Shown here: positions 1 to 8,862 of the stretch, piece after piece | How the letters are laid out: every line of letters begins with the position of its first letter | Numbering within the stretch: the stretch's first letter is position 1 | Source of the DNA: Brevibacterium aurantiacum | GTDB lineage: Bacteria; Actinomycetota; Actinomycetes; Actinomycetales; Brevibacteriaceae | Assembly: GCF_900169065.1 (NCBI RefSeq) | Contig: NZ_FXZB01000004.1 | Location: 110,763 to 174,762, forward strand | Length of the DNA stretch: 64,000 nucleotides | Direction of reading: 5' to 3' | Position numbers and translations under genes: made by a program | Notes under the pieces: generated by a model | What the model saw: the letters and a program-made list of their open reading frames with translations, nothing else | Databases searched by the model: none | Told to the model about the DNA's origin: nothing

Positions 1-2004
1 GGGGCTCTGACGGCGAATCTTGCTCTGTCTGGAAGCACCGACCGACGGTGCTGCCGGCTCCTGCTCGATGGTAGGGCGCGACTGAGGCTCGGCGGGCTCT
101 GCGTCGTCCGAGGTCTCCGGCTCTACCGCGTCGTCCACCACCGAGGTGGTGTCGGCATCCGAGGTGGTGTCGGCGTCGGTCAGAGCGTCGTCGGCTTCGA
201 CCACTACAGCAGGCTTCTCTGCTTTCTTCTTGTCAGAATCCACAGCCTCAACCTCGGATGAAGAGTCGGAGTCGGGCTCAGCCGAATCATCGGCCTCAGC
301 CGAGACGTCGGAAGCGACGTCGGCGGCAGCCGCAGGGGCCTGCGCAGGGACAGCTGGCGAAACAGGCTCGGATGGCGAATCAGCCTCGGCGGGGGCATCA
401 CCGGAACGAGCCGGTTTGCCTTTGAGGACGAGACTTAGGGTCGACAGCGGAACCGAGAGCCAGTTGGGCCGGTTGCGCAGCTCGGTGACGACCTCCACAA
501 GGAGCCTGTCGATGAGGGCCGCGCGCAGCACGGGATCGCCGAGGCCCAGGCTCTCGCCCCGGGCACGGGAGTATCCGCTCAGCAGCGAGTTCTGCACCTG
601 CGATGCCCACAGGAACTCCGGAGAGTCGTAGATGGTCCGCAGCGCGGAGGCGTCATTGCCGAAGCCGTTGACGACGAGCCCGCCGTCTTCGGATTCGAGC
701 TCGCCGGTCCGCTGCAGGCGAGCGAAACCAGCGGCATAGTCAATACTGCGCAGCAGGGCTACGAGGTCCAGTGCCACCGGCTTGGGATCCGAGTTCGTCG
801 AGTCCGTGAACTTCACGACCGAATAGCCGTCGGTGCCGGAACTCACCACGTGATCGAGCGTCAGCTCACCGTGGATCTTCTGCAGCACACCGATCGTCTC
901 GAGTGACTGCAGCTTCGCGCGGTGGGCACGCAGCTCGGGCACCAGAGAGTCCAGGGCCAGCGGGGCACGGCCCAACGCCCAGTCGATGCGTTCGATCCAC
1001 TTCTTGGCCAGCTGCTTCGTCGGTTCTCCACGGCCTTCGACGATGCCGAATTCGGCAGCCATGTCCGAGTGGAGTTCGCCGATGCGGCGACCCATCTCCG
1101 CGGCCTGAGCGTTGTAGGCACCGATCGAACCGGAGTCAACGGCGCACACGATGTCGACAGCCTCGCGCCAAGCGGGTTCGGCGTCGACGTCGACATGGGA
1201 CAGCAGCGCCATCGGAGCTTCCATCTCGGTGACTTCGAACATGTCGTACCACCGGCCCGAGCCCCAGCCGATGACCTCGGGAACGCTGCGGGAGCCAGCC
1301 TCGGTGAGCAGGACTGGAATCGTCAGCGATGACGGCATCCCGTTCTCCAGCACGCGGAAGAAGCTGAGCTCCATCGGCTCGTACTCGTCGTGGATGATGA
1401 CCGTTGACTTGGAGGCACCGGCGTCGGCGACCTCGATGGGTCGGATGTCGACGGGCAGCTCTTCACGGGTATCGGCGACCAGGGCAGCCTTCGATGGCTT
1501 CGGTGGAACCACCTCGGCGGGGGAACCGCTATGGGCAGTCGATGGCGACTGGGAGGGCAGGGTGTCCCGTGTTTCTGCCTTCTCCTGGCTGTGCCGCAGG
1601 GATTCGGTGCTCAGCTGGCCGCCGTCGAAGACCTTGCGCTTGGTGATCGCGTCGGCCATGAGGTTGACGAAGACGGGGTCTGCCGCGCCGTCGTAGACGT
1701 AGACGTGGCCCAGGGCCAGGTCGTCGATCTGACCGATCAGCGACTTGCGCAGGTGCATGTCTTCGACTCCGCGCAGTGAGAGCGGAATGTTGAGCCGGCG
1801 CAGGGTCGGTCCGTCACCGACAGAGATCACGGTCACGAGGCCGGCGAAACCGCCGAGCTCCTCGGCCTTGTATACGAAGGCGCGAGCCACCGACATCGGG
1901 GTGATATCGGGGTCGGTTCCGAAGTCTGCGGCGAGCTTGGGAAACCACGACTGCCGAGGTATCCAGCCGGCTAACAGTTGCTCCAGCTCACTGCTGATGG
2001 CCAT
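1..2004 (-). CDS. Maltokinase (Pep2/Mak)-like protein, 3' end beyond window
   Basis: The frame is open from ATG at 2004, preceded by a strong AAGGAGG eight bases upstream, to the left edge without a stop (668 codons seen), so the C-terminus is missing. Residues 1 to about 500 resemble actinobacterial maltokinases, which phosphorylate maltose in the TreS-Mak-GlgE alpha-glucan route: an N-terminal PRQSWFPK segment, and a late block ALDLVALLRSIDYAAGFA that matches the family's DVAGMLRSFDYA region. The kinase signature is degraded: where the family has HGD and DFEG, this protein reads HGELTLDH (about residue 378) and KFTDST. From about residue 530 it continues as an Ala/Ser/Asp/Glu-rich low-complexity tail. 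The family fold is fairly clear; activity is doubtful. No other trehalose or glycogen gene is visible. Confidence 0.75.
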   Translation of the reverse strand, partial: MAISSELEQLLAGWIPRQSWFPKLAADFGTDPDITPMSVARAFVYKAEELGGFAGLVTVISVGDGPTLRRLNIPLSLRGVEDMHLRKSLIGQIDDLALGHVYVYDGAADPVFVNLMADAITKRKVFDGGQLSTESLRHSQEKAETRDTLPSQSPSTAHSGSPAEVVPPKPSKAALVADTREELPVDIRPIEVADAGASKSTVIIHDEYEPMELSFFRVLENGMPSSLTIPVLLTEAGSRSVPEVIGWGSGRWYDMFEVTEMEAPMALLSHVDVDAEPAWREAVDIVCAVDSGSIGAYNAQAAEMGRRIGELHSDMAAEFGIVEGRGEPTKQLAKKWIERIDWALGRAPLALDSLVPELRAHRAKLQSLETIGVLQKIHGELTLDHVVSSGTDGYSVVKFTDSTNSDPKPVALDLVALLRSIDYAAGFARLQRTGELESEDGGLVVNGFGNDASALRTIYDSPEFLWASQVQNSLLSGYSRARGESLGLGDPVLRAALIDRLLVEVVTELRNRPNWLSVPLSTLSLVLKGKPARSGDAPAEADSPSEPVSPAVPAQAPAAAADVASDVSAEADDSAEPDSDSSSEVEAVDSDKKKAEKPAVVVEADDALTDADTTSDADTTSVVDDAVEPETSDDAEPAEPQSRPTIEQEPAAPSVGASRQSKIRRQSP

Positions 2005-2218
2005 GTCGCCTCCTTGAAGGAATTACGGGCATCTCCATCCAATCATGTTACGACCTTCGCGCTGTTCAGGGCGCACCAGAAATCATCAACTCAGCGCCAC
2101 TTTCCTTCCCTTCAGCGCACCAGCAGACCACTGTCCCCGTACCGGTCAGCGGCCTGCCAAGTGTCCTTATCTCGGAACGACTTGCACAAGCGCAAGACAG
2201 AAGGAGCACAATGGAGTC

Positions 2219-3505
2219 GTGTTGAAAACAGACGAATCACCCCAGCAGCAAACACTCGCGAACGAGGTCGAAGCGGCCGCGACGCGAATTGCCGACTCCG
2301 TGATTAAGTCTCCCCTGCAGATTTCGGAGCGGCTCTCCGCCGCCACCGGTTCCACCGTCTACCTCAAGCGCGAGGATCTGCAGATGGTGCGCTCCTACAA
2401 GATCCGGGGCGCCTTCAACTTCATGCTCCAGCTTGATGAGACCGAGCGCGCCCGCGGCGTCGTGTGCGCCTCGGCGGGCAACCACGCCCAGGGCTTCGCC
2501 CGCGCGTGCAAGGAACTGGGCATCCAGGGCACCATCTTCGTTCCCAAGACCACGCCGAGGCAGAAAATCGAACGCGTACGCCACTTCGGCGGCGACCGGG
2601 TGACCATCGAAATCTCCGGCTCCACCTATGACGATGCATCGGCACTGGCCCACCGGTACGCCGAACGCAATGACGCCCTCCTCGTCTCCGCCTTCGATGA
2701 CTTGCGCACCATCGCCGGCCAGGGAACAGTGGCTGTGGAGATCGCCGACCAGCTCCAAGCCGCCCCCGATTACATCATCGTGCCCGTCGGCGGCGGCGGA
2801 GTGATCTCCGGCATCGCCGCCTACGCGGCCGAGCACCTTCCCGACACCACCGTCATCGGCGCCGAACCCGCAGGTGCTGCCTCGATGATCGCGGCCCTCA
2901 AGGCCGGACGACCGGTGTCCCTGGAGAACATCGACCCCTTCGCCGACGGCACCGCGGTCAAACGCGCCGGCGCCCTGACCTACGACATCGTCTCCGAACT
3001 CAACGTCGATGTCCGCCCCGTGCCTGAGGGCTCCGTCGCCACGGAGATGCTCGACATGTACCAGGTCGACGGCATCATCGCCGAGCCTTCCGGTGCCATC
3101 GCCTCGGCGGCCATCGGGGCACCCGGGACTGCCAAGCCGATCACCATCGAACCGGGATCGACTGTCGTGTGTCTGGTCTCCGGCGGCAACAACGACATCT
3201 CCCGCTACCCCGAGATCCTCGAACGCTCACTTGTCCACGAGGGCCTCAAGCACTACTTCATCGTCGACTTCCCACAGGAGCCCGGCGCTCTGCGGCGCTT
3301 CCTCAACGAGATCCTCGGCCCCGAGGACGACATCGCGATGTTCGAGTACGTCAAACGCTCCGACCGCGAGACCGGCCCTGCTTTCGTCGGCATCGAACTC
3401 GGCAATGCCGAGGACCTGCCGAACCTGCTCGAACGCATGGACGCCTCACAGATCGAGATCGAACGCGTGCACCAGAACTCGCCGATGTTCCGTCTCTTCG
3501 CTTGA
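2219..3505 (+). CDS. ilvA: Threonine ammonia-lyase (short IlvA type)
   Basis: This PLP enzyme deaminates L-threonine to 2-oxobutanoate, the first step of isoleucine synthesis. With GTG at 2219 it has 428 residues, normal for the short actinobacterial form. The PLP lysine is in SYKIRGAF (about K61), the SAGNHAQG loop follows at about 85-92, and the phosphate-binding GGGGVISG loop is at 191-198. The last 90 residues (YFIVDFPQEPGALRRF onward) form one ACT-like regulatory domain, so isoleucine feedback is likely. The frame stays open upstream to 2045, but that extension is not protein-like. The start is uncertain: AAGGAG (2201-2206) is spaced better for a four-codon ORF at 2211-2225 that overlaps the GTG 2219 and TTG 2222 candidates. 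Confidence 0.92.
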   Translation: MLKTDESPQQQTLANEVEAAATRIADSVIKSPLQISERLSAATGSTVYLKREDLQMVRSYKIRGAFNFMLQLDETERARGVVCASAGNHAQGFARACKELGIQGTIFVPKTTPRQKIERVRHFGGDRVTIEISGSTYDDASALAHRYAERNDALLVSAFDDLRTIAGQGTVAVEIADQLQAAPDYIIVPVGGGGVISGIAAYAAEHLPDTTVIGAEPAGAASMIAALKAGRPVSLENIDPFADGTAVKRAGALTYDIVSELNVDVRPVPEGSVATEMLDMYQVDGIIAEPSGAIASAAIGAPGTAKPITIEPGSTVVCLVSGGNNDISRYPEILERSLVHEGLKHYFIVDFPQEPGALRRFLNEILGPEDDIAMFEYVKRSDRETGPAFVGIELGNAEDLPNLLERMDASQIEIERVHQNSPMFRLFA

Positions 3506-3515
3506 GGTTCTTCGA

Positions 3516-3558
3516 CTGAGAGCCTCGGGACTCAGTGCCTGAGGGCCTCGGGACTCAG
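3516..3558. repeat. Tandem 20-bp direct repeat with dyad ends after ilvA
   Basis: Two near-identical 20-mers, 3516-3535 and 3539-3558, differ at one position and are separated by TGC. Each begins CTGAG and ends CTCAG, so each could fold into a short hairpin. The place suits a weak terminator after ilvA, but there is no T-run. Confidence 0.5.
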
Positions 3559-3619
3559 CGCTGTCTCGCAGCACAGAGCGGCCCGGGCCGATCGTCGGGC
3601 AAACCACTAGAGTGGAATC

Positions 3620-4648
3620 ATGCGAGCAATCACGATTTCTGAACCAGGCGGCCCCGACGTTCTCCAGATCACCGAGGAGCCGACGCCGGACATCGCAGCC
3701 GACGAAGTCCTCGTCACCGTCCACGCTGCCGGCGTCAACCGCGCCGATCTGCTGCAGCGTCAGGGATTCTACGATCCACCGGCCGGTGCCACTCTGATCC
3801 CGGGCCTCGAGGTCTCCGGAACGATCGCTGAGCTCGGTTCCGAGGTCACCGGTTGGAAGGTCGGCGACCGAGTCGCCGCCCTCCTCTCCGGCGGAGGCTA
3901 CGCCGAGTCGGTTCCCGTCCCCGCAGGTCAGCTGCTTCCAGTCCCTGACAGTCTCGACCTCACCGAGGCTGCGGGCCTGCCCGAGGTTCTGTCGACCGTG
4001 CATTCCAACATCGTCGGCAACGCGAACATCCAGGCCGGGGAATGGCTGCTCGTCCACGGCGGCGGATCGGGAATCGGCACGGCCGCGATCCAGATCGCCA
4101 AGCACCTCGGCGTGAAGATCGTCGTCACCGTCGGATCCGAGCGCAAAGCCGAATTCTGCCGCAACCTCGGTGCCGATGCCGTCATCAACTACCGCGAAGA
4201 GGACTTCGTCGAACGCGTCCACGAGATCTGCGTGCGCCCCGACGGCTCCACCGGCGCCGACGTCATCCTCGACATCATCGGTGCGAAGTACCTGAAGTCC
4301 AACGTCAAGGCCCTGGGCACCGACGGACGCCTCGTCATCATCGGCATGCAGGGCGGGGCGAAGGCCGAGCTGAGCATCGCCTCCCTCATGCAGCCGCGCA
4401 AATCGGTGGCGGGAACGACGCTGCGAGCACGTCCCAAGGAACAGAAGATCGAGATCGTCGCCGAGGTGGCCGCAGAGTTGTGGCCGGCCGTGATCTCCGG
4501 TGACATCCGTCCGATCATCCATGAGACGATGCCGCTGTCCGAGGCTCCCAAGGCCCACACCGCGCTGGAAGAGGGCACGAGCATCGGGAAGGTGCTGCTC
4601 ATCGCCGACGAGTCAGCACAGAACGCGAAGTCGGCACAGAGCGTCTGA
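3620..4648 (+). CDS. NAD(P)H:quinone oxidoreductase, zinc-free MDR family
   Basis: A 342-residue medium-chain dehydrogenase/reductase of the zeta-crystallin/PIG3 type, which reduces quinones or enone-type carbonyls with NADPH. The N-terminus GVNRADLLQRQGFY and PGLEVSGTI are typical of the PIG3 branch. The Rossmann nucleotide loop is HGGGSGIGTAA (about 146-156). No catalytic or structural zinc cysteines are present. ATG at 3620 follows GTGGAATC with no clear Shine-Dalgarno. It is a single gene; the next one starts 61 bp later. The family is clear, the substrate is not. Confidence 0.88.
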   Translation: MRAITISEPGGPDVLQITEEPTPDIAADEVLVTVHAAGVNRADLLQRQGFYDPPAGATLIPGLEVSGTIAELGSEVTGWKVGDRVAALLSGGGYAESVPVPAGQLLPVPDSLDLTEAAGLPEVLSTVHSNIVGNANIQAGEWLLVHGGGSGIGTAAIQIAKHLGVKIVVTVGSERKAEFCRNLGADAVINYREEDFVERVHEICVRPDGSTGADVILDIIGAKYLKSNVKALGTDGRLVIIGMQGGAKAELSIASLMQPRKSVAGTTLRARPKEQKIEIVAEVAAELWPAVISGDIRPIIHETMPLSEAPKAHTALEEGTSIGKVLLIADESAQNAKSAQSV

Positions 4649-4709
4649 GGTTCGTTGAGGCTGGGGCCCAGTTCGCCTGAGCCCCCGCGCAGGAAGAAGG
4701 TATCCGATC

Positions 4710-5234
4710 ATGATCAACAGTCCTGATCAGTCCGAGAGTGCATCCGAGCAGCAAGGCGACTCCGTGGCACAGTCTTCGTCCCAGGCCGATGTGTCCTCCC
4801 CTGCGAAGGTGATGCGGATCGGGACTATGGTCAAGCAGCTCCTCGAAGAGGTCCGCAGCACCGATCTGGATGAGAAGGGCCGCGAACGCCTGGCCAAGAT
4901 CCACCGCCGGTCGATCGACGAGCTCGAAGATGGGCTCTCCAAGGACCTCATCGACGAACTCGAACGCCTTGACCTGCCCTTCGACACGAGTGACGGACCT
5001 CCGACCAACTCCGAACTGCGCATCGCCCAGGCCCAGCTCGTCGGCTGGCTGGAGGGACTCTTCCACGGCATCCAGACCGCGATCATGGCGCAGCAGGCCA
5101 TGGCACAACAGGGAATCGCGGGCCATGGCCAACTGCCACCGGGAGTGGTGCCCCCCGGCGCGGCTCCCGGCGCAGCCGAGAACGAGCAGAAGCACGACGA
5201 TTCCGACGTTCCTCGCCCAGGCAACTACCTGTGA
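4710..5234 (+). CDS. bpa: Bacterial proteasome activator (Bpa) family protein
   Basis: This 174-residue protein belongs to the Bpa/PafE (DUF2587) family, ring-forming ATP-independent activators of the actinobacterial 20S proteasome. A helical core runs from VMRIGTMVKQLLEEVR (about 31-46) through RRSIDELEDGLSKDLIDEL to the second helix pair IAQAQLVGWLEGLFHGIQ. Mycobacterial Bpa and Mpa end in GQYL, which docks into proteasome pockets; this protein ends PRPGNYL, one conservative change away, after a Pro/Ala/Gly linker. ATG 4710 has GAAGAAGG upstream. The stop overlaps the GTG of the next gene (GTGA), so translation is probably coupled. No proteasome subunit gene is in the window. Confidence 0.85.
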   Translation: MINSPDQSESASEQQGDSVAQSSSQADVSSPAKVMRIGTMVKQLLEEVRSTDLDEKGRERLAKIHRRSIDELEDGLSKDLIDELERLDLPFDTSDGPPTNSELRIAQAQLVGWLEGLFHGIQTAIMAQQAMAQQGIAGHGQLPPGVVPPGAAPGAAENEQKHDDSDVPRPGNYL

Positions 5235-5749
5235 AGAACATCTTCTCCCGTCGGGAAAAGTCGGCCGGTTCCTCATCGCGCAAGGGCCCTGACCAACAGT
5301 TCGGCACCGGACTCTGGCGGCACAACCGCGACAGGTTCATCCGCGCCGTCGACCGCTACTACACCACCTCCGTGGCCATCCACAAGCTGCCCAGCGACGG
5401 TCAGGGCACCTCCGCCGACGCGAACACGATCGTCGATGGGACGCAGCGCCTCAACGATCTGGTGCCCGTCGTCGACGAGGTCACCGCGTGGCTGCACGCC
5501 CACCATCCGGTCACCGGTCAGGTCGTTCCCAGCCACACCCGCAACGCTGTCGGCGACACCCCCGAACTGCTGACCAAGGCCTCATCGAAGGTCGCCGAGG
5601 CGGTGCTGGCGGCCTCGATGGCCCGCACAGAGATCATCGCCGGCAGACCAATCGAACCGAGTGCCAAGGCGACCGAACGTTTCATCTCCGATGCCGCACA
5701 GCTGCTCGAACGTGCCCAGGCCGCCATCGACGAAGGCCACGAAGCATGA
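5231..5749 (+). CDS. Conserved hypothetical protein coupled to bpa
   Basis: A 172-residue soluble, mostly helical protein that I do not recognise. Its GTG start lies inside the bpa stop region and its TGA overlaps the ATG of the next gene (ATGA), so three genes form a tightly coupled unit. The N-terminus is basic (FSRREKSAGSSSRKGP); a central stretch HAHHPVTGQVVPSHTRNAVGD is His-rich, and the rest is Ala-rich helix. There is no signal peptide, membrane segment or catalytic motif. The coding call rests on frame consistency and coupling. Confidence 0.7.
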   Translation: MKNIFSRREKSAGSSSRKGPDQQFGTGLWRHNRDRFIRAVDRYYTTSVAIHKLPSDGQGTSADANTIVDGTQRLNDLVPVVDEVTAWLHAHHPVTGQVVPSHTRNAVGDTPELLTKASSKVAEAVLAASMARTEIIAGRPIEPSAKATERFISDAAQLLERAQAAIDEGHEA

Positions 5750-6582
5750 CGAAGGCAACGATGACACCGCCGGAGGGCTTCGACGTGGGCCTCGTGGCCA
5801 GCGATATCGACGGCACGCTCCTGCTCGATTGGAAACCCATCTCCAACGCGACGATCGATGCGATCCATCGTTGCCAGGACATGGGCATCCCCTTCGTCCT
5901 CGTCACCGGCCGGCCGATCAGATGGCTGGAAGCGATCGCGGAACAGATCCCCGACCTCGGCCGCGTCATCTGCCTCAATGGGGCAGTTGTCTATGACATC
6001 GCCTCGGCGAGTGTGGTCTCGGCTCACACCATCGAGTTCACCGAGGTGGAGAAGATCATCGCCGCGATCACAGCCTCCCACCCGGAGGCGCACTTCGCGT
6101 TCGAAACACTGACCGGCGGCCTCGTCGACAAGAACTTCATCTCACGCAATCCGCGCCAGGCCCATGTCATGGAGGACCTGTCGGAGCTGGCCACACGGGA
6201 CGTCGTGAAGATCCTCGTCAGCATCGGCTCCGACGATTCGCAAGCCCTCCACGATCTGCTCGACCCACTTGTCGCCGCCAACTGCCATGCCTCGTTCTCC
6301 GACCCGGTCAACGGACTCGTCGAACTCGCGCCGGCTGGGGTGACGAAGGCCAAGACGCTCGAAGAACTGTGCAAGCACCTCGGCGTGGCACGCGAGCAGG
6401 TGATGTCGTTCGGGGACATGCCCAACGACATCGAGATGCTGACCTGGGCCGGCCACGGTGTGGCCATGGGCAATGCACTGCAGTCGGTCAAGGACTGCGC
6501 GGCCACCGTCACCGACTCAGTCGATGAGGACGGCGTCGCCCGCTACCTGAACGCAGTGCTCGACGCCCGCACCTCGCGCTGA
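5746..6582 (+). CDS. Cof-type HAD-IIB hydrolase
   Basis: A 278-residue haloacid dehalogenase-superfamily phosphatase of the Cof/YbiV class, acting on small phosphorylated metabolites. Motif I is ASDIDGTLL (about 18-26) with the two catalytic aspartates, motif II is VTGRP, and motifs III and IV are VTKAKTLEEL and SFGDMPNDIEML. A large alpha/beta C2 cap lies between motifs II and III. ATG at 5746 overlaps the previous stop; the longer upstream frame is not real. It is the third gene of the bpa unit. The substrate cannot be read from sequence. Confidence 0.88.
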   Translation: MTKATMTPPEGFDVGLVASDIDGTLLLDWKPISNATIDAIHRCQDMGIPFVLVTGRPIRWLEAIAEQIPDLGRVICLNGAVVYDIASASVVSAHTIEFTEVEKIIAAITASHPEAHFAFETLTGGLVDKNFISRNPRQAHVMEDLSELATRDVVKILVSIGSDDSQALHDLLDPLVAANCHASFSDPVNGLVELAPAGVTKAKTLEELCKHLGVAREQVMSFGDMPNDIEMLTWAGHGVAMGNALQSVKDCAATVTDSVDEDGVARYLNAVLDARTSR

Positions 6583-6585
6583 GCG

Positions 6586-7434
6586 TCAGCCGTGGGTGGC
6601 GCGGGAACCGGTGAATGAGAGCACCTTGGCGTCGAGGTCGAAGTAGTCAACGAGGGCAACGGCCAGGCCGTCGTCGTCGACAGACTTCGTCACGACTGAG
6701 GCATGTTGCTTGAGCACGTCCTTCGACTGGCCCATGACGATCCCGTGGTGGACCCATTCGATCATTTCGATGTCATTGAGTCCGTCACCGGCGCCGATGG
6801 TCAGCTCATGGTCGATTCCAAGTTCAGATTCGACGAGTTCGAGGCCGCTGGCCTTCGAGACACCGTCGGGGGCGATGTCGAGCCAGTTGCTCCAGCCCAC
6901 CGAATAGCTGACTTCGTGGAGTCCGAGACGGTCAACCGCCTCGGCGAACTCCTCTGCAGTGCCGTTCACCTCACGCATCACGATGCGAGTGGCCCGCTTC
7001 TCCAGGAGCTGGTCGAAGTCGACGATGTCGAGCGTGTCCGATTCCGCGAGCTCACCCATGGGGAACGGTCCCGAGGCCCAACGGTGCAGGTCTGGGTCCT
7101 CGACGAGGAACAGTGCGCTGGGCAGTGCCTCGTGCATCTTCTCCAGTGCGTCCCTGGGATCGAAGGAGACCACGTGGTGCATCTCCCACCCCAGCGGAGC
7201 GGCCGGGTCGAGTTTGACGACGACGGATCCGTTCGAGCAGACGACGAATCCTTCCTTGAGGCCGAGTGCGTGCACGACCTCAAGTGCTCCGGGCAGCGCC
7301 CGTCCAGTGGAGATGACGAGATGGTGACCGGCGTCGACAAGCTGGGTCAGCACCTGGCGGACGGGTTCGGACAGGGAGCCGTCGTAGTTGACGACGGTGC
7401 CGTCGATGTCGAGCGCGATGAGGTGTTCGGGCAA
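6586..7434 (-). CDS. Cof-type HAD-IIB hydrolase
   Basis: A 282-residue HAD-IIB phosphatase convergent with the similar gene at 5746-6582. Motif I is ALDIDGTVVNYDG (about 7-19), motif II VISTGRA, and motifs III and IV are GVSKASGLELV and GAGDGLNDIEMI. I chose TTG 7434 because GGAGAG stands just upstream and homology begins immediately after it; no ATG is available in frame. It starts 28 bp after serS on the same strand and is probably cotranscribed with it. Confidence 0.86.
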   Translation of the reverse strand: MPEHLIALDIDGTVVNYDGSLSEPVRQVLTQLVDAGHHLVISTGRALPGALEVVHALGLKEGFVVCSNGSVVVKLDPAAPLGWEMHHVVSFDPRDALEKMHEALPSALFLVEDPDLHRWASGPFPMGELAESDTLDIVDFDQLLEKRATRIVMREVNGTAEEFAEAVDRLGLHEVSYSVGWSNWLDIAPDGVSKASGLELVESELGIDHELTIGAGDGLNDIEMIEWVHHGIVMGQSKDVLKQHASVVTKSVDDDGLAVALVDYFDLDAKVLSFTGSRATHG

Positions 7435-7462
7435 TTTCTCTCCAAGCGTGAGGATCGTGGCT

Positions 7463-8743
7463 TCAGTAACGCGGGCCCTCTGGTCCCTGTGCGGTCATGC
7501 CGCCGAGGTAGGGGCGCAGTGCCGCGGGAACCGTGACCGAGCCGTCGGCCTGCTGGTGGTTTTCCAGGATCGGGACGAGCCAGCGGGTGTTGGCCATGGT
7601 TCCGTTGAGTGTGGCGACGGGGCGGGTGGCTCCGTCATAGCGTTCGCGGACCTGCAGGCGACGTGCCTGGAAGGTCGTGCAGTTCGAGGTCGAAGTCAGT
7701 TCCCTGTAGGTGCCCTGAGTCGGTACCCAAGCTTCGCAGTCGAACTTGCGTGCCGCGGAGTCGCCGAGGTCACCGGCTGCCGTGTCGATGACGCGGTAGG
7801 GCAGTTCGCACAGGCCCAGCATCTTCTCCTGCAGAGAGAGCATGCGCTCGTGTTCAGCCTCGGCGTTCTCGATCTCGACGTAGGCGAACATCTCGACCTT
7901 CTGGAACTGGTGGACGCGAATGATTCCGCGGGTGTCTTTGCCGTAGGAACCGGCTTCGCGGCGGTAGCAGGAGGAGATTCCGGCGTAGCGCAGCGGACCG
8001 TCGCTCAGGTCGATGATCTCGTCCATGTGGAGTCCGGCCAGGGGCACTTCGGAGGTGCCGACGAGGAACAGGTCATCGGCTTCGAGTCGGTAGACCTCGT
8101 CGGCGTGCTCGCCGAGGAAGCCGGTGCCGCGCATAACCTCGGGCTTGACCAGCGTGGGTGTGATGGTCGGGATGAAACCGGCCTCTTCGGCCACATCGCG
8201 GGCCAGGTTGAGCAGGGCCATCTCCAGCTTGGCGCCGAATCCGGTGAGGTAGTGGAAGCGCGAACCTGCGACCTTGGTGCCGCGGGCGGTATCGATGGCC
8301 TTGAGCGTCTCACCGATCTCGAGGTGGTCGGCAGGCTCGAAGCCGTCGCTGCTGAAGTCGCGGGGCTCGCCCACGGTCTTCAGGGTCACGAAGTTCTCCT
8401 CGCCGCCGGAGGGGATTCCCTCGACGATGAGGTTCGGGAGCTTGGACGCGAGCTTGTCGAACGCGAAGGTGGCTTCCTCTGACTCGGCCTGCAGCGCCTT
8501 GACCTTGGCCGACTTCTCTTTGCCTGCGGCGATGAGGGCAGGCTTCTCGTCCTTGGGTGCCTTCGCAATCTGGGAGGAGAAGGACTTCTGATCTGCGCGT
8601 GCGTCCTCGAACGCGGTGATGGCAGAACGGCGTGCGGAGTCCGCAGCCAGGACTTCGTCGACGAGGTCGACGGACGAGCCGCGGGCCTCCTGCGATGCCT
8701 TGAACAGGTCCGGGTTTTCTCTGAGGAGCACTAGATCGATCAC
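7463..8743 (-). CDS. serS: Seryl-tRNA synthetase
   Basis: A class II aminoacyl-tRNA synthetase of 426 residues that charges tRNA-Ser (and tRNA-Sec where present). The N-terminal 110 residues form the long coiled-coil arm that grips the tRNA variable loop ([19 protein letters not shown] region). The catalytic core shows motif 2 at [22 protein letters not shown] and motif 3 at [18 protein letters not shown]. The start is ATG 8743 ([15 protein letters not shown]), the usual family N-terminus. Length and motifs are normal. Confidence 0.96.
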   Translation of the reverse strand: MIDLVLLRENPDLFKASQEARGSSVDLVDEVLAADSARRSAITAFEDARADQKSFSSQIAKAPKDEKPALIAAGKEKSAKVKALQAESEEATFAFDKLASKLPNLIVEGIPSGGEENFVTLKTVGEPRDFSSDGFEPADHLEIGETLKAIDTARGTKVAGSRFHYLTGFGAKLEMALLNLARDVAEEAGFIPTITPTLVKPEVMRGTGFLGEHADEVYRLEADDLFLVGTSEVPLAGLHMDEIIDLSDGPLRYAGISSCYRREAGSYGKDTRGIIRVHQFQKVEMFAYVEIENAEAEHERMLSLQEKMLGLCELPYRVIDTAAGDLGDSAARKFDCEAWVPTQGTYRELTSTSNCTTFQARRLQVRERYDGATRPVATLNGTMANTRWLVPILENHQQADGSVTVPAALRPYLGGMTAQGPEGPRY

Positions 8744-8862
8744 CCTCTCAGCTTAACGGTATGGGAGTCTTTTCGATATTCGGCGGGCTCGTAGGAGGGT
8801 CAGCGGCGCGCCAGAGGTGGGTGAGCAACTCCCACCCGAGTTGGGCACTGTAAATTTGGGGC

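Noticed and set aside
7388..8482. 364-codon plus-strand frame opposite serS
   Set aside because: Shadow of serS, whose synthetase motifs are complete.
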